In this document: positions 1-8,589 of the stretch, in pieces | Layout: the number at the start of each line of letters is the position of its first letter | How positions within the stretch are numbered: the first letter of the stretch is position 1 | Assembly (NCBI GenBank): GCA_023150915.1 | Contig: JAKLKA010000058.1 | Coordinates: forward strand, 1-40,975 | DNA length: 40,975 nt | Reading direction: 5' to 3' | From: Polyangiaceae bacterium | GTDB lineage: Bacteria; Myxococcota_A; Polyangia; Polyangiales; Polyangiaceae | Made by a program: the position numbers and the translations under genes | Notes under the pieces: model-generated | What the model saw: only the letters and a program-made list of their open reading frames with translations | Told to the model about the DNA's origin: nothing | The model's database searches: none

Positions 1-254
1 CCGCCGGTGCCGCCGCCGCCCGCCGCGCCACCGCTCCCGGCAGCGCCGCCGCTGGCGCTACCCGCTGCGCCGCCCGAGCCGCCACCGCCGGACGTGCCGC
101 CGCCAGAGGTGCCGCCACCGCCGGACGTGCCGCCACCGCCAGAGGTGCCGCCCGACGAGCTTCCCCCAGAGCCGCCACCGTCATCGTCGGACCCACAGCC
201 CAAAAGCCCGACAGAGCAGAGCACCACGACCGCGCAGAAGGTGGATGTACGCAT
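1..254 (-). CDS. Gly/Ser-rich lipoprotein, N-terminal part only
   Basis: The gene runs off the left edge of the window; only the first 84 codons are present. It starts at an ATG at 254 with a lipoprotein signal peptide: MRTS, a hydrophobic stretch, then the lipobox LLGC with the modified Cys at residue 20. The mature end continues with GSDDDGGG and then a low-complexity spacer of GGTSGGG and GGAAGS units to the window edge. The cysteine is followed by GSDDD, a start shared almost exactly by the lipoproteins at 2486 and 21662, so it probably belongs to the same surface set. The functional domain lies outside the window, so no function can be given. The lipoprotein call is secure; the role is unknown. 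Confidence 0.8.
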   Translation of the reverse strand, partial: MRTSTFCAVVVLCSVGLLGCGSDDDGGGSGGSSSGGTSGGGGTSGGGGTSGGGTSGGGGSGGAAGSASGGAAGSGGAAGGGGTG

Positions 255-310
255 GATCGCGCAGCATAGCTCACGCCGCCGCCCAGCGAAATGGCCTCGG
301 TCAGGCCACC

Positions 311-454
311 TCACCCGCTCGCGCGGACCTCCAGCGCTTCCCAGCGATCTCGGAGCGCCGCCGCTTCGGCGCGGGCGCGGTCGAGCTCGGCGAGGCGTCT
401 TTGACGGCCTGCCGACCATGCCTTCGTGGTGGCAGCCGACGCCTCACTTCCCAC
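311..454 (-). CDS. Possible small coiled-coil protein (47 aa)
   Basis: A short frame begins with a GTG at 454, overlapping the last codons of the exported-protein gene that ends at 444, and stops at 311. Its second half is a charged heptad-like helix (RLAELDRARAEAAALRDRWE) and its codons there have the G/C-rich third positions typical of real genes in this window. The overlap with the upstream stop would allow translational coupling. Against it: no clear ribosome binding site, a weak N-terminal half and very short length. It may be the end of a decayed gene instead. Low confidence. Confidence 0.22.
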   Translation of the reverse strand: MGSEASAATTKAWSAGRQRRLAELDRARAEAAALRDRWEALEVRASG

Positions 455-1118
455 ACGCTGCCGGCAGCACCGCGCCCAGCACCGGCAAGATGGCGTTGCG
501 GCCGAGGTCGAATCCAAAGCCCATGGCCCAGCTCTCGCCGCCAAGCCCGATGAAGTCACGGCGCCCGAGCGCCCAGACGTGCAGACCGCTCAGCACATAG
601 GTCGCGATCACTCCGCGGCGGCAGTGCACGGCTTCGATCAGCGTCTGGTAGAACGGGTAGCCCTCGACGCGGAGCGCGGCGCCAAACCCCGCGAGGTGCG
701 TGCTGTCGTCCTTGCTCTGCCAGAGCGGCGCTCCGGCCAGGCCGAGGGTGAGCGCCGGGCCGGGCGGCTGGTGGATCAAGAGGCCGGCGCCGAGGCCAGT
801 CGCCAGAAAGCCGAGCCGCGGTGAGTCGAAGTCGAGCGGGCGTTGCGCGTCCATACCGAAGATGGCCGTGACGCCCACCGTGTCCGAGAGGCGATGGACG
901 CGGATCTGATCTTCGAACGACAGCGACAGGATGCGCGCGCGCAGCAGCGTCGAATGCCCCACACCGACGCGCACCGAGCCGATGGCGTCGAGATCGATCG
1001 GGGGCTCTTCGGCGCGGGCGGCGGTGGAAACGGCGAGGGCGAAACCGACCACCCCGATGCAGCGCCGGAGTCGGGGCTGCCCGAGCAGCGAGACAGCCAA
1101 TAGCCAACGACGGGCCAC
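444..1118 (-). CDS. Exported protein of unknown function (224 aa)
   Basis: The start is set by the GTG at 1118, preceded five bases upstream by AGGAAGG; the frame is open further upstream but that part has no protein-like character. The N-terminus is a signal peptide: VARRWLLAVSLLG, a hydrophobic core around IGVVGFALAVS, and a likely cleavage at ARAEE near residue 44, with no lipobox cysteine. The mature part alternates short hydrophobic strands with glycines (LGFLATGLGAGLLIH, TLGLAGAPLW, GFGAALRVEGYPFYQ) and ends in Gly-rich strands. This resembles a small outer-membrane or periplasmic beta-barrel, but that is inference from pattern. It lies downstream of the pirin gene on the same strand, 71 bp away, and could share its transcript. 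The product family was not recognised. Confidence 0.7.
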   Translation of the reverse strand: MARRWLLAVSLLGQPRLRRCIGVVGFALAVSTAARAEEPPIDLDAIGSVRVGVGHSTLLRARILSLSFEDQIRVHRLSDTVGVTAIFGMDAQRPLDFDSPRLGFLATGLGAGLLIHQPPGPALTLGLAGAPLWQSKDDSTHLAGFGAALRVEGYPFYQTLIEAVHCRRGVIATYVLSGLHVWALGRRDFIGLGGESWAMGFGFDLGRNAILPVLGAVLPAACGK

Positions 1119-1121
1119 GAA

Positions 1122-1128
1122 CCTTCCT
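1122..1128 (-). promoter_or_regulatory. Ribosome binding site that fixes the GTG start at 1118
   Basis: On the minus strand the bases read AGGAAGG, three bases short of the GTG at 1118. This is the only good Shine-Dalgarno match in this long open frame and it sits directly before the signal peptide. Confidence 0.6.
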
Positions 1129-1189
1129 AGCGCGGGCGGCCCGGGAGAATCCACCCCCGCGTTCCTACTTCGGCGGCTGGCCCGGCACT

Positions 1190-2146
1190 TCAGCCGCCGA
1201 GCAGACGCCCCGAGCGGTAGTCGTCGAACGCCTGCCGGATCTCGTCGTCGGTGTTCATCACGAAGGGGCCGCGCCGCGCGACGGGCTCGCCGAGCGGGCG
1301 CGCGGCGAGCAGCAGGCCCCTCCCCTGCTCGGCGTCGCAGTGGGCTTCGAAGCTCTCGCCCGGAGCGAGCACCGCCAGCTGGCCGCGCCTGAGCTCGCGC
1401 TTCGACGGGCCCACGCGCAGCGCGCCCTCGACGATGTAGACGAAGGCCGAGTGCCCCGCCGGAAGGTCGTGGGCGAAACGCGCGCCCTTGGTCAGCGCGA
1501 GGTCCAGGAACAGCGGCTCGACGTCGATGCCCTGCACCGGCCCGGTGCTCCCCACGGCATTCCCTGCCACCACGCGGAGGTGGGCTCCGTCGAGGTCGCG
1601 CTCCGGGATCTTCTCGGCCGGGATGTCCTGATAGCGCGGCGCACGCCACTTGTTCTTCCGGGGCAGGTTCACCCAGAGCTGATAGCCCCACATCAGTCCG
1701 CGCTCTTGCTTGGGCATCTCAGAGTGGATGATGCCGCGGCCCGCGGTCATCCACTGCGCCGTGCCCGGGCCCAGGCGACCGTGGTTACCCACGCTGTCGC
1801 GGTGCTCCATGGCGCCGTGCAGCATGTAGGTCACCGTCTCGAAGCCGCGATGCGGGTGATCGGGGAAGCCAGCTATGTAGTCGTTGGGGTTGTCGGACTG
1901 AAACTCGTCGAGCAGCAGGAACGGGTCGAGCATCGGCAGCTCTCGGCCGCCGAGGATGCGGTTCAGGTTCACGCCGGCACCGTCGCTGGTGCGCTGCGCG
2001 GTGACCACGCGCTCGATCTCGCGCACGCGGCGCGGCCCTTCGGGGGTGACGGTGGGCATCGAGCTCTCCTTGCGTGACAGCGCGAGCACGCCGATCGGGA
2101 CCGCGGCGGCGGCCCCGAGGATCAAGCGGCGGCGCGTGAGTAGCAT
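1190..2146 (-). CDS. Pirin family protein, Tat-type exported (318 aa)
   Basis: Pirins are bicupin proteins that bind one metal ion; some oxidise quercetin, others have regulatory roles. The four metal ligands of the N-terminal cupin are all present: HPHRGFET gives His97 and His99, and GRGIIHSEMP gives His141 and Glu143. The C-terminal half carries the usual second cupin and the end motif GPFVMNTDDEIRQAFDDY. The chosen ATG at 2146 adds a 28-residue leader, MLLTRRRLILGAAAAVPIGV, with paired arginines before a hydrophobic stretch. It looks like a twin-arginine signal, which suits a protein that folds around its metal before export. Starting at Met30 instead would give an ordinary cytoplasmic pirin, so the export claim depends on this start. 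A second, leaderless pirin lies at 29171. Family assignment is firm; substrate is unknown. Confidence 0.9.
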   Translation of the reverse strand: MLLTRRRLILGAAAAVPIGVLALSRKESSMPTVTPEGPRRVREIERVVTAQRTSDGAGVNLNRILGGRELPMLDPFLLLDEFQSDNPNDYIAGFPDHPHRGFETVTYMLHGAMEHRDSVGNHGRLGPGTAQWMTAGRGIIHSEMPKQERGLMWGYQLWVNLPRKNKWRAPRYQDIPAEKIPERDLDGAHLRVVAGNAVGSTGPVQGIDVEPLFLDLALTKGARFAHDLPAGHSAFVYIVEGALRVGPSKRELRRGQLAVLAPGESFEAHCDAEQGRGLLLAARPLGEPVARRGPFVMNTDDEIRQAFDDYRSGRLLGG

Positions 2147-2485
2147 CGGGGAAAAGCGTAGGGTCGCGCGGGCCGAGCGGAAGCCCGGTCCTGGCCGGGC
2201 CATTTCCGGCCCGCAAGGCGCTCCGACGCACGCTTTGGCGTCCACGGCGACATGTCGTTCACCGCAGCACGCTCCGGCGCGCCCTCGATGTGTTGCGCGC
2301 GGTTCCGTGAGTGGACGCGGGGCGCGCGGCGGGTAGGATTGGCGCATGAGGCGCGGGCTCTGCTGGGCCCGCGGTGATCATCGAAGCCGGTCCGCTCGAG
2401 TAGCCCGCATCGTCCGCGGCGGCGCCGCGGCCCGCCCGACGAATTTCCACGCCGCGCTGGCCCACTGGCAGATAATCGGCGGACC
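2147..2485. other. Divergent intergenic region, no gene seen
   Basis: This 339-bp stretch separates the pirin gene (minus) from the FG-GAP lipoprotein gene (plus), so it should hold both promoters. Short frames on both strands lack ribosome binding sites and show mixed third-position composition, so none is called. No convincing -35/-10 pair, repeat or RNA gene was recognised. Confidence 0.5.
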
Positions 2486-4771
2486 ATGATCGGGAGCAGG
2501 CTTGGAACGGTTTCTCTCGTGGCGCTCGCTCTCGCGGCGTGCTCGTCGGACGACGACAGCCCGGGCGGCAGCAGCGGCGGGACGGGCGGTGGCGGGACGG
2601 GCGGGGCCGGCGGGTCGTCCGGCAGCGGCGGCGCCACGGGCGGCAGCGGCGGCGGCTCGGGAGGCGGAGTGACGGGCTGCACCACCGCGTGTGAAAACGG
2701 CGAGGTCTGCGTGGTGAGCGCGTGCTGCGCCGAAGAGCGCGCGTGCGGCAGCAAGTGCTGCGGCGCGAGCGAGGTGTGCTCGTTCCAGAAGTGCGTGACG
2801 CCGGGCGCGTCGTGCACCAGCTCGGCGCAGTGCGCGCCCGGCGAGTACTGCGAGCCCTCGCTCAGCTCGGGTCCGATCACCACCTGTGCTGCGCCCAAGG
2901 GCAAATGCCTGCCCCGCCCGCCGCAGTGCTCCCCCGGTCAGACCGAGAACTGCGTCGAGAAGTGCGAGGTGCCGGTGTCGCAGAAGTTCGACCCGGTGGT
3001 GAAGTACTCGTGGCCGGCCAACGTCACGTCGCCCACCGCGCCTTATGCCAACGACGTGATGATGACGCCGCTGGTGATCCAGCTCGACGACGACGATTGC
3101 GACGGCCAGGTGACCGCGATGGACGCCGCGGACATCTTGGTCACCACCTTCAGCGGCGGCGCGTGGCAGACCACTGGCGTGCTGCACGCGCTCTCGATCA
3201 AGAAGGGGGCGATTTCCGAGCTGTGGAGCGCGCCGGGCATCTCACCGGGCGCGTCGCTGGCGGGCGGCAATCTGGACGGCAAGAACGGCAACGAGATCGT
3301 GGCGTGCGCGGCCGGCGGCGGGTCGGTCCTGGCCTTCAGCGCAGACGGCAAGCCGCTCTGGACCGCGGCGGCCTCGTGCTTCATGCCAGCCATCGCCGAT
3401 CTGGACGGCGACGGCGCCCCCGAGGTGGTGGTGGGCGGCGGCATCATCGACGGCGCGACCGGCGCGGTGAAGAAGCTCTTCTCGCCGGTGCCCAGCGGGT
3501 ATCACACCGTTGGCGACCTGGACGGCAACGGCAAGCCCGAGATCGTGTTCGCCAACCGGGTGTACGACGGGGCGGGCGCCCTCACCATCGATCTGACCGC
3601 GAGCATCTCGGGGACGTGGCTCGTGCCTTCGCTGGTGGACTTCGACAAGGACGGCAAGCCCGAGGTGATCGCCACGCTGGGCGACTCGAACTCGGTGGTG
3701 CTCTGGCGCTACGACGCCGCCGAGCCCAGCAAGGCCAAGATCTTGCGCGCGCCCTTCAAGGCGCACGTCGATCCGGGCGGCGCTTGGGGTTGGTCGTTCG
3801 GCATGGGGCCGATCACCGCGGGCGACTTCGACGGCGACGGCACCCCCGACGCCGGCTTCGTCGGCTTCCGTGGGTATGTGGTGCTCGACGGCAAGAAGCT
3901 GATGAACGGCGGCTTGCCGAGCACGCTTGCCGGCCTCGCGCTCTGGTCCAAGCCCACGGACGAAGACAACGGCTCGACCGGCTCGGCGGTGTTCGACTTC
4001 GACGGCGATGGCAAGGTCGAGGTGCTCTACAACGACACCCAGCGCGTCCACATCTACGACGGCAAGACCGGGCAAGACACCGCCACCCCGATCTGCAACA
4101 CCACCGGCTCGCTGCTCGAGTACCCGGTGGTGGCCGACGTGGACGCCGACGGGCAGGCCGACGTGGTGCTGGTCGCCAACTCGTTCTCGAACAAGCCGGG
4201 TTCGACCCCCAGCTACATCTGCGACGGCACCATCCAGTCGGGCGTGCGCGTATTGGGCAGCGCGTCGAAGAGCTGGGTGCAGACGCGACCCGTCTGGAAC
4301 CAGCACACCTATCACGTGACCAACGTGGGCGACGACGGCACCATCCCCAAGAACGAGGCCAGCAACTGGACCGTGGCGGGCCTGAACAACTTCCGCCAGA
4401 ACAAGCAGGTGGGCGGCGAGTTCGGCGCCCCCGACGCCGTGGTCACCGTGCTGCCGAATTGCGCGAAGCCCTACGGCGTCCGCGTGTTCGTGCGCAACGT
4501 GGGCAGCGCGCCGATGCCCGCCGGCGTGACCGTGAACGTGCATCGCGAGGGCGGCAAGCTGCTGGGCACCACCACCACCACCCACCCGCTGTTCCCGCTT
4601 CAGGTCGAGACGCTGATCGTGCCCGTCCCGGCGCCCGACGACGTGGACCTCTCGGGCGGCAAGGCCAAGGCCTACGCCGTGGTCGATCCAGCCCCGAAGA
4701 AGCTGGTCGAGTGCCGCCCCGACAACAACCAGTCGCCGCTCACCGCCGTGGGCTGCGCCATCGTGCGCTGA
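2486..4771 (+). CDS. FG-GAP/VCBS-repeat surface lipoprotein (761 aa)
   Basis: The protein begins with a lipoprotein signal (lipobox ALAAC, Cys19), then SSDDD and a Gly/Ser/Thr spacer to about residue 65. A Cys-rich segment follows to about residue 160 (CENGEVCVVSACCAEERACG and similar). The rest is dominated by calcium-binding DxDxDG loops of the FG-GAP/VCBS type: DLDGDGAPEVV near residue 306, DLDGNGKPEIV near 345, DFDKDGKPEVI near 385, DFDGDGTPDAG near 447, DFDGDGKVEVL near 504 and DVDADGQADVV near 551. Together these predict an integrin-like beta-propeller. The last 140 residues (VRNVGSAPMPAGVTV, then YAVVDP and NNQSP) resemble a CARDB-type Ig-like domain. Known relatives act in adhesion or ligand binding outside the cell; the ligand here is unknown. 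No catalytic residues are seen. Confidence 0.9.
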   Translation: MIGSRLGTVSLVALALAACSSDDDSPGGSSGGTGGGGTGGAGGSSGSGGATGGSGGGSGGGVTGCTTACENGEVCVVSACCAEERACGSKCCGASEVCSFQKCVTPGASCTSSAQCAPGEYCEPSLSSGPITTCAAPKGKCLPRPPQCSPGQTENCVEKCEVPVSQKFDPVVKYSWPANVTSPTAPYANDVMMTPLVIQLDDDDCDGQVTAMDAADILVTTFSGGAWQTTGVLHALSIKKGAISELWSAPGISPGASLAGGNLDGKNGNEIVACAAGGGSVLAFSADGKPLWTAAASCFMPAIADLDGDGAPEVVVGGGIIDGATGAVKKLFSPVPSGYHTVGDLDGNGKPEIVFANRVYDGAGALTIDLTASISGTWLVPSLVDFDKDGKPEVIATLGDSNSVVLWRYDAAEPSKAKILRAPFKAHVDPGGAWGWSFGMGPITAGDFDGDGTPDAGFVGFRGYVVLDGKKLMNGGLPSTLAGLALWSKPTDEDNGSTGSAVFDFDGDGKVEVLYNDTQRVHIYDGKTGQDTATPICNTTGSLLEYPVVADVDADGQADVVLVANSFSNKPGSTPSYICDGTIQSGVRVLGSASKSWVQTRPVWNQHTYHVTNVGDDGTIPKNEASNWTVAGLNNFRQNKQVGGEFGAPDAVVTVLPNCAKPYGVRVFVRNVGSAPMPAGVTVNVHREGGKLLGTTTTTHPLFPLQVETLIVPVPAPDDVDLSGGKAKAYAVVDPAPKKLVECRPDNNQSPLTAVGCAIVR

Positions 4772-4894
4772 GGGCGTGCTTCATTCGAGCCGGGCTACAC
4801 CAGCTTCCGCGCGTGTCACTCGGCCCACGGGCGGGTGGCGCCAGCGCGCCCGCGCGTTGACGTCGTGGGCCCGCCGCGCCACACGTTGCCCACG

Positions 4895-5746
4895 ATGATC
4901 GCGTTCTTCGGCATGGGGTTGCTCGGTTCGAATTTCGTGCGCGCGCTGCAGAAGCGGGGTGACGCGGTGCACGTCTGGAACCGGACGGGGGACAAGGCGC
5001 GGGCCCTCGAGGGCGCCGGGGTGACGGCGTTCGCGGATCCGGCCGAGGCCGTGCGCGGCGCGGCGCGGCTGCACCTCACCCTTTCGGACGACGCCGCCGT
5101 GGACGACGTGCTCGAGCGCGCGCGTCCGGGCTTCGGGCCCGGGCTGGTGATCGTCGACCACACCACGACTTCCGCCACGGGCACGGCGGCTCGAGCCGCG
5201 CGCTGGGCCGAGCGCGGCGTCGCGTTCCAGCACGCGCCGGTGTTCATGGGCCCGGTCAACGCGCTCGAAGGCACGGGCCTGATGCTCGCCTCGGGCGAGC
5301 GCGCACGCTTCGATGCGCTCGAGCCGGCGCTCTCGGCCATGACCGGCAAGCTGGTGTACCTGGGCGAGCAGCCCGAGCGCGCCGCCGGCATGAAGCTCTT
5401 GGGCAACTCGTTCTTGATCGCCATGACCGCGGGGCTGGCCGACACCTTTGCGCTGGCCAAAGCGCTGGCGATCCCCCCGCGCGAAGCGGGCTCGCTCTTC
5501 GATCTGTTCAACCCGGGGCTGCTCTTGCCCATGCGGGTGAAGCGCATCCTGGACGAAGAGTTCGACAGCCCGTCGTGGGAGCTGGCGATGGCCCGGAAAG
5601 ACGCGCGCCTGATGCTGGAAGAAGCGGCACGCGCCCAGGTGCCGCTCGCGGTCTTGCCCGCCGTGGCCAAAGAGATGGATCGCTTCCTTTCGCGCGGCCA
5701 CGAGAAGCGCGACTGGACCGTGATCGCCAGCGACGCGCTGCACTGA
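4895..5746 (+). CDS. NAD(P)-dependent beta-hydroxyacid dehydrogenase, HIBADH type (283 aa)
   Basis: The family oxidises beta-hydroxy acids such as 3-hydroxyisobutyrate, tartronate semialdehyde or gamma-hydroxybutyrate with NAD(P). The Rossmann motif GMGLLG lies at the very N-terminus (MIAFFGMGLLGSNF), so the ATG at 4895 is preferred over an upstream GTG at 4835 that adds 20 unrelated residues. WNRT follows the second strand, as in NADP-using members, where Arg contacts the phosphate. The substrate segment is DHTTTSATGT, the glycine loop is APVFMGPVNALEG, and the catalytic region is GMKLLGNSFLI with the conserved Lys and Asn four residues apart. The helical C-terminal domain is complete and the length is normal. 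The gene is monocistronic and convergent with the amidase gene. Substrate cannot be deduced. Confidence 0.88.
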   Translation: MIAFFGMGLLGSNFVRALQKRGDAVHVWNRTGDKARALEGAGVTAFADPAEAVRGAARLHLTLSDDAAVDDVLERARPGFGPGLVIVDHTTTSATGTAARAARWAERGVAFQHAPVFMGPVNALEGTGLMLASGERARFDALEPALSAMTGKLVYLGEQPERAAGMKLLGNSFLIAMTAGLADTFALAKALAIPPREAGSLFDLFNPGLLLPMRVKRILDEEFDSPSWELAMARKDARLMLEEAARAQVPLAVLPAVAKEMDRFLSRGHEKRDWTVIASDALH

Positions 5747-5754
5747 GCGCGCCG

Positions 5755-7203
5755 TCAGGCGGCCCGCTGGCGCGGCTCGATCGGCGTGAGCACGCCCAGC
5801 TCTTGCTCGATGGCGCGGGCCACCGCCAGGCACAGGTGATCGCAGCCCTTGCCCGCCACCACCTGCACACCCAGCGGAAGCCCGCCCGGATCGAGGCCGG
5901 TCGGCACCTGGGTCGCGGGCAGCTCGAGCACGTTGAACACCCCGGTGAAGCCGCCGTCGAACGGCCGCAAGAGCGGCAACCGATGCCGCGGCGCGGGGCG
6001 CGCATAGGGTGGGTGGAGAATCACCGCGTTCTTCCCCAGCCGCTCGCCCAGCTCGCGCGAGAGCGAGCGCCCCAGCTCGAGCCAGCGCTCGCCGTGCTTG
6101 TCCGGCAGGCGACGGATCGCGCGCTCGGCGACGATCATCGCCAGCACCGGCCCGGTGTGCCGCGAGCGACCGAGGGCCAGCCGGACCAGCTCGCGACCGA
6201 CCGGCAGCGCGGGATCGCCGCTCACCAGCTCGGCGTAGCTCTTCCCCTCGACCTCGGCCAGCATGGCACCCCACACCCACAGCGCGTGGCGCAGCAGATC
6301 CGATCGCAGGCGCTCGATGCGCGCGCCGCGCCGCTCGAGCAGGCGTGCCGACCGGTGCACCGCGTCACGGACGGCGGGGGTGACGGTCGCGCTGCCCTCG
6401 TCCAGGGGGAAGACGGTGACGCCATGCAGATCGACCGCGTCCGGGTCCCCCAGCGACCACGGCTCGACCGCCCCCGAGTCGTCGGGGCCGGACACGACCC
6501 TCCAGACGGCGATCAGATCGTCCACGCTGCGGGCCATGGGGCCGCAGCTCAGGTAAGCGTTCAGCGCGCCTTCGAGCGGGGGAAAGTGGCCAGTGTTGGG
6601 GATCATTCGCCCGGTGGGCTTGTGCCCGGTGATGCCGCAGAACGCCGCGGGCAGGCGGATCGAGCCGCCGATGTCCGAGCCCATGCCAAAGGGGGAGCCC
6701 CCGGCGGCGATGATCGCGCCCTCGCCACCGCTGCTGCCACCCGACGTGCGGCCGAGATCCCAGGGGTTGTTGGTGCGGCCGTAGACGGTGTTGTGCGTCT
6801 CGAGCCAGAGGCCGCCTTCGGGGACGTTGGTGACGCCCAGCACGATGGCCCCGGCGGCGCGCAGGCGCTCGACCACCACCGCGTCTTGCTCGGCGACCTC
6901 GCCCCGCCGGCGCCAGAGGCCGCCCGTCTGCGACATGCCGGTGACGCCGTAGAACTCTTTGATGGTGCAGGGCACGCCGAAGAGCGGCGGCAGCTCGCCC
7001 ACCGGGGTGCGCGCCAGGCGCGCCTCTGCCGTGCGCGCTTCAGCCAGCGCTTGCTCGAAGCGCGCACCGACCACTGCGTTGAGCAGCGGGTTGACCGCCT
7101 CGATGCGCGCGATGTGCGCCGCGGCCACCTCCACCACGCCGAGCTCGCGCTGCCGGATGCGCCGCGCGAGCTCGAGCGCGCTCATTCGAACCAAGGGATC
7201 CAT
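5755..7203 (-). CDS. Amidase-signature hydrolase, FAAH-like branch (482 aa)
   Basis: Amidase-signature enzymes hydrolyse amide bonds with a Ser-cisSer-Lys triad. All three are present with canonical spacing: Lys82 in CTIKEFYG, Ser157 in GGSSGGEG and nucleophile Ser181 in GSDIGGSIRLP. The gaps of 75 and 24 residues equal those recalled for mammalian fatty acid amide hydrolase (Lys142, Ser217, Ser241). Surrounding text also follows FAAH/FAAH2 closely (TNVPEGGLW, NNPWDLGRTSGGSSGGEGA, AAFCGITGHKPTG, GPMARSVDDL). There is no N-terminal membrane helix or signal peptide, so the enzyme should be cytoplasmic. GatA is an alternative family member, but no gatB or gatC is nearby and the motifs fit FAAH better. 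An ATG at 7203 is chosen; Met7 at 7185 is possible. Natural substrate unknown; acyl amides or esters are likely by analogy. Confidence 0.87.
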   Translation of the reverse strand: MDPLVRMSALELARRIRQRELGVVEVAAAHIARIEAVNPLLNAVVGARFEQALAEARTAEARLARTPVGELPPLFGVPCTIKEFYGVTGMSQTGGLWRRRGEVAEQDAVVVERLRAAGAIVLGVTNVPEGGLWLETHNTVYGRTNNPWDLGRTSGGSSGGEGAIIAAGGSPFGMGSDIGGSIRLPAAFCGITGHKPTGRMIPNTGHFPPLEGALNAYLSCGPMARSVDDLIAVWRVVSGPDDSGAVEPWSLGDPDAVDLHGVTVFPLDEGSATVTPAVRDAVHRSARLLERRGARIERLRSDLLRHALWVWGAMLAEVEGKSYAELVSGDPALPVGRELVRLALGRSRHTGPVLAMIVAERAIRRLPDKHGERWLELGRSLSRELGERLGKNAVILHPPYARPAPRHRLPLLRPFDGGFTGVFNVLELPATQVPTGLDPGGLPLGVQVVAGKGCDHLCLAVARAIEQELGVLTPIEPRQRAA

Positions 7204-7295
7204 GGGGCCCCGAAGGATAGCGTCAGCGCCCGAGCTTGCCCGGAAATTCGTGGAGAGCTTCGCCTCGGGTCGGAACACGGTGGTATGCTCGGATC

Positions 7296-8579
7296 ATGCG
7301 TCTGCTCGCCGCCGTGCTGACCGCGCTGTCGGCGCTCGGCTGCGCCGAGCTCGAGCCGGTCAGCGACGAGCCCGACGGCGGCGGCGGCACGGGCGGGGCG
7401 TCGGATGGCGGCGCAGAGGCCTCGCCCCCGCCGGACGGTGGGCTGTGCTGGACGGACCAGAAGTGGTGCGGGGTCTGCGTGGATCTGGCTGACCCGAGCC
7501 ACGGTTGCGACAGCGCCGGGTGCGACGCTTGCCCGACGCCGCATGCAACCGCGAAGTGCGAAGCCGGGAAGTGCGCGGTGAAGGCCTGCGACGCAGGCTG
7601 GGCCGACTGCAACCAGAGTGCGACCGACGGTTGTGAGGTCGACACGGCGTCCGACCACTCCCACTGCGGCAAGTGTGGCGGCGCGTGCGCGGCCTCGGAG
7701 GTGTGTCTCGAGGGCGCCTGCGCGTCGAACTGCGGTTCGCTCCAGAACTGCGCTGGCTCGTGCGTGAACGTCGCCACCAACAGTCAGCACTGCGGCACCT
7801 GCAACCACGCCTGCGCCGGAAGCCAAACCTGCCAGGCCGGCATGTGCGTGTGCCCGGCCGGGCTGACCTCGTGCGCCGGTGCGTGCATCGACACCAAGGT
7901 CAGCAAGCAGCACTGCGGCGCGTGCAACAAGCCCTGCACCGATCCGGCGAACGGGCTGGCCGCATGCCAGGCCGGGCAGTGCGCGTTGGCGTGCCTTGCA
8001 GGCTTCTCGCTCTGCGGCGGCCAGTGCGTGGTCACCGCCACCCACGTCAGCCACTGCGGCGGGTGCAACAAGTCCTGCGGCATCGGCGAAGCGTGCCAAG
8101 ACGGCGCGTGCGTGGCGACGTTCTCGGCCTCGGCGGGCTTCTCGAGCGTGCAGGGCAAGAACGGGTGGAGCTATCTGAGCTCTGACGGCGCGGCGATGAG
8201 CTACGTCGCGGCGCAGAACTACTGGCAAGGTGCAGAGACGTACGTGATCGTGACCGCCGGTGGCGGGCACCCAGGCGTGAACCTGGACGCAGTGCGCCGC
8301 TGGACGGCGCCGAAGTCGGGCAGCGTCAAGATCACGGGCAAGGCCTTCGACACCCACGCGGGCTGCGGCGCCGACGGGGTCAACGTCTCGATCCGCAAAG
8401 GCACGACCGTGCTGTGGCAAGCGACCATCGCCAAGGACGACGCCACGGGCCAGAGCTACGACCTCACGGCGGCGGTCAGCGCGGGCGAGAAGATCGACTT
8501 CGTGCTGAACAAGGGTGCGGAAGATGCCTGCGACTCGTCGCACTTCGATCCGACCATTGTGCTGACCTACAAGCCCTGA
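7296..8579 (+). CDS. Cys-rich (Stig1-like) lipoprotein with C-terminal beta domain (427 aa)
   Basis: The ATG at 7296 starts a lipoprotein signal with lipobox SALGC (Cys16); an upstream in-frame Met only adds an unrelated tail. After a short Asp/Gly-rich linker, residues about 47-275 form repeated units of the pattern HCGxCxxxC...CxxGxC (HCGKCGGAC, HCGTCNHAC, HCGACNKPC, HCGGCNKSC), the spacing seen in Stig1-like proteins that are abundant in myxobacteria. These should be disulfide-bonded outside the cytoplasm. The final 150 residues have no such pattern and look like a beta-sandwich (WTAPKSGSVKITGKAFDTHA, TVLWQATIA, IDFVLNKG), probably a ligand- or carbohydrate-binding domain. The gene is divergent from the amidase and convergent with the lipoprotein at 8601. 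A similar Cys-rich lipoprotein lies at 28028. Specific function unknown. Confidence 0.87.
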   Translation: MRLLAAVLTALSALGCAELEPVSDEPDGGGGTGGASDGGAEASPPPDGGLCWTDQKWCGVCVDLADPSHGCDSAGCDACPTPHATAKCEAGKCAVKACDAGWADCNQSATDGCEVDTASDHSHCGKCGGACAASEVCLEGACASNCGSLQNCAGSCVNVATNSQHCGTCNHACAGSQTCQAGMCVCPAGLTSCAGACIDTKVSKQHCGACNKPCTDPANGLAACQAGQCALACLAGFSLCGGQCVVTATHVSHCGGCNKSCGIGEACQDGACVATFSASAGFSSVQGKNGWSYLSSDGAAMSYVAAQNYWQGAETYVIVTAGGGHPGVNLDAVRRWTAPKSGSVKITGKAFDTHAGCGADGVNVSIRKGTTVLWQATIAKDDATGQSYDLTAAVSAGEKIDFVLNKGAEDACDSSHFDPTIVLTYKP

Positions 8580-8589
8580 GCCCGTGCAT

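Noticed and set aside
2259-2465. Short minus-strand frame between pirin and FG-GAP genes
   Set aside because: No ribosome binding site, mixed third positions and no recognisable motif.
4835-4894. Upstream GTG start for the HIBADH-type reductase
   Set aside because: It adds 20 residues before the Rossmann strand that starts at the ATG at 4895; family members begin there.
4923-4936. TTCGAAT string resembling a tRNA T-loop
   Set aside because: It lies inside the reductase reading frame and no acceptor, D or anticodon stems surround it.
7283-7288. TATGCT as a -10 element for the Stig1-like gene
   Set aside because: It is only seven bases from the ATG and no -35 is found at the right distance.
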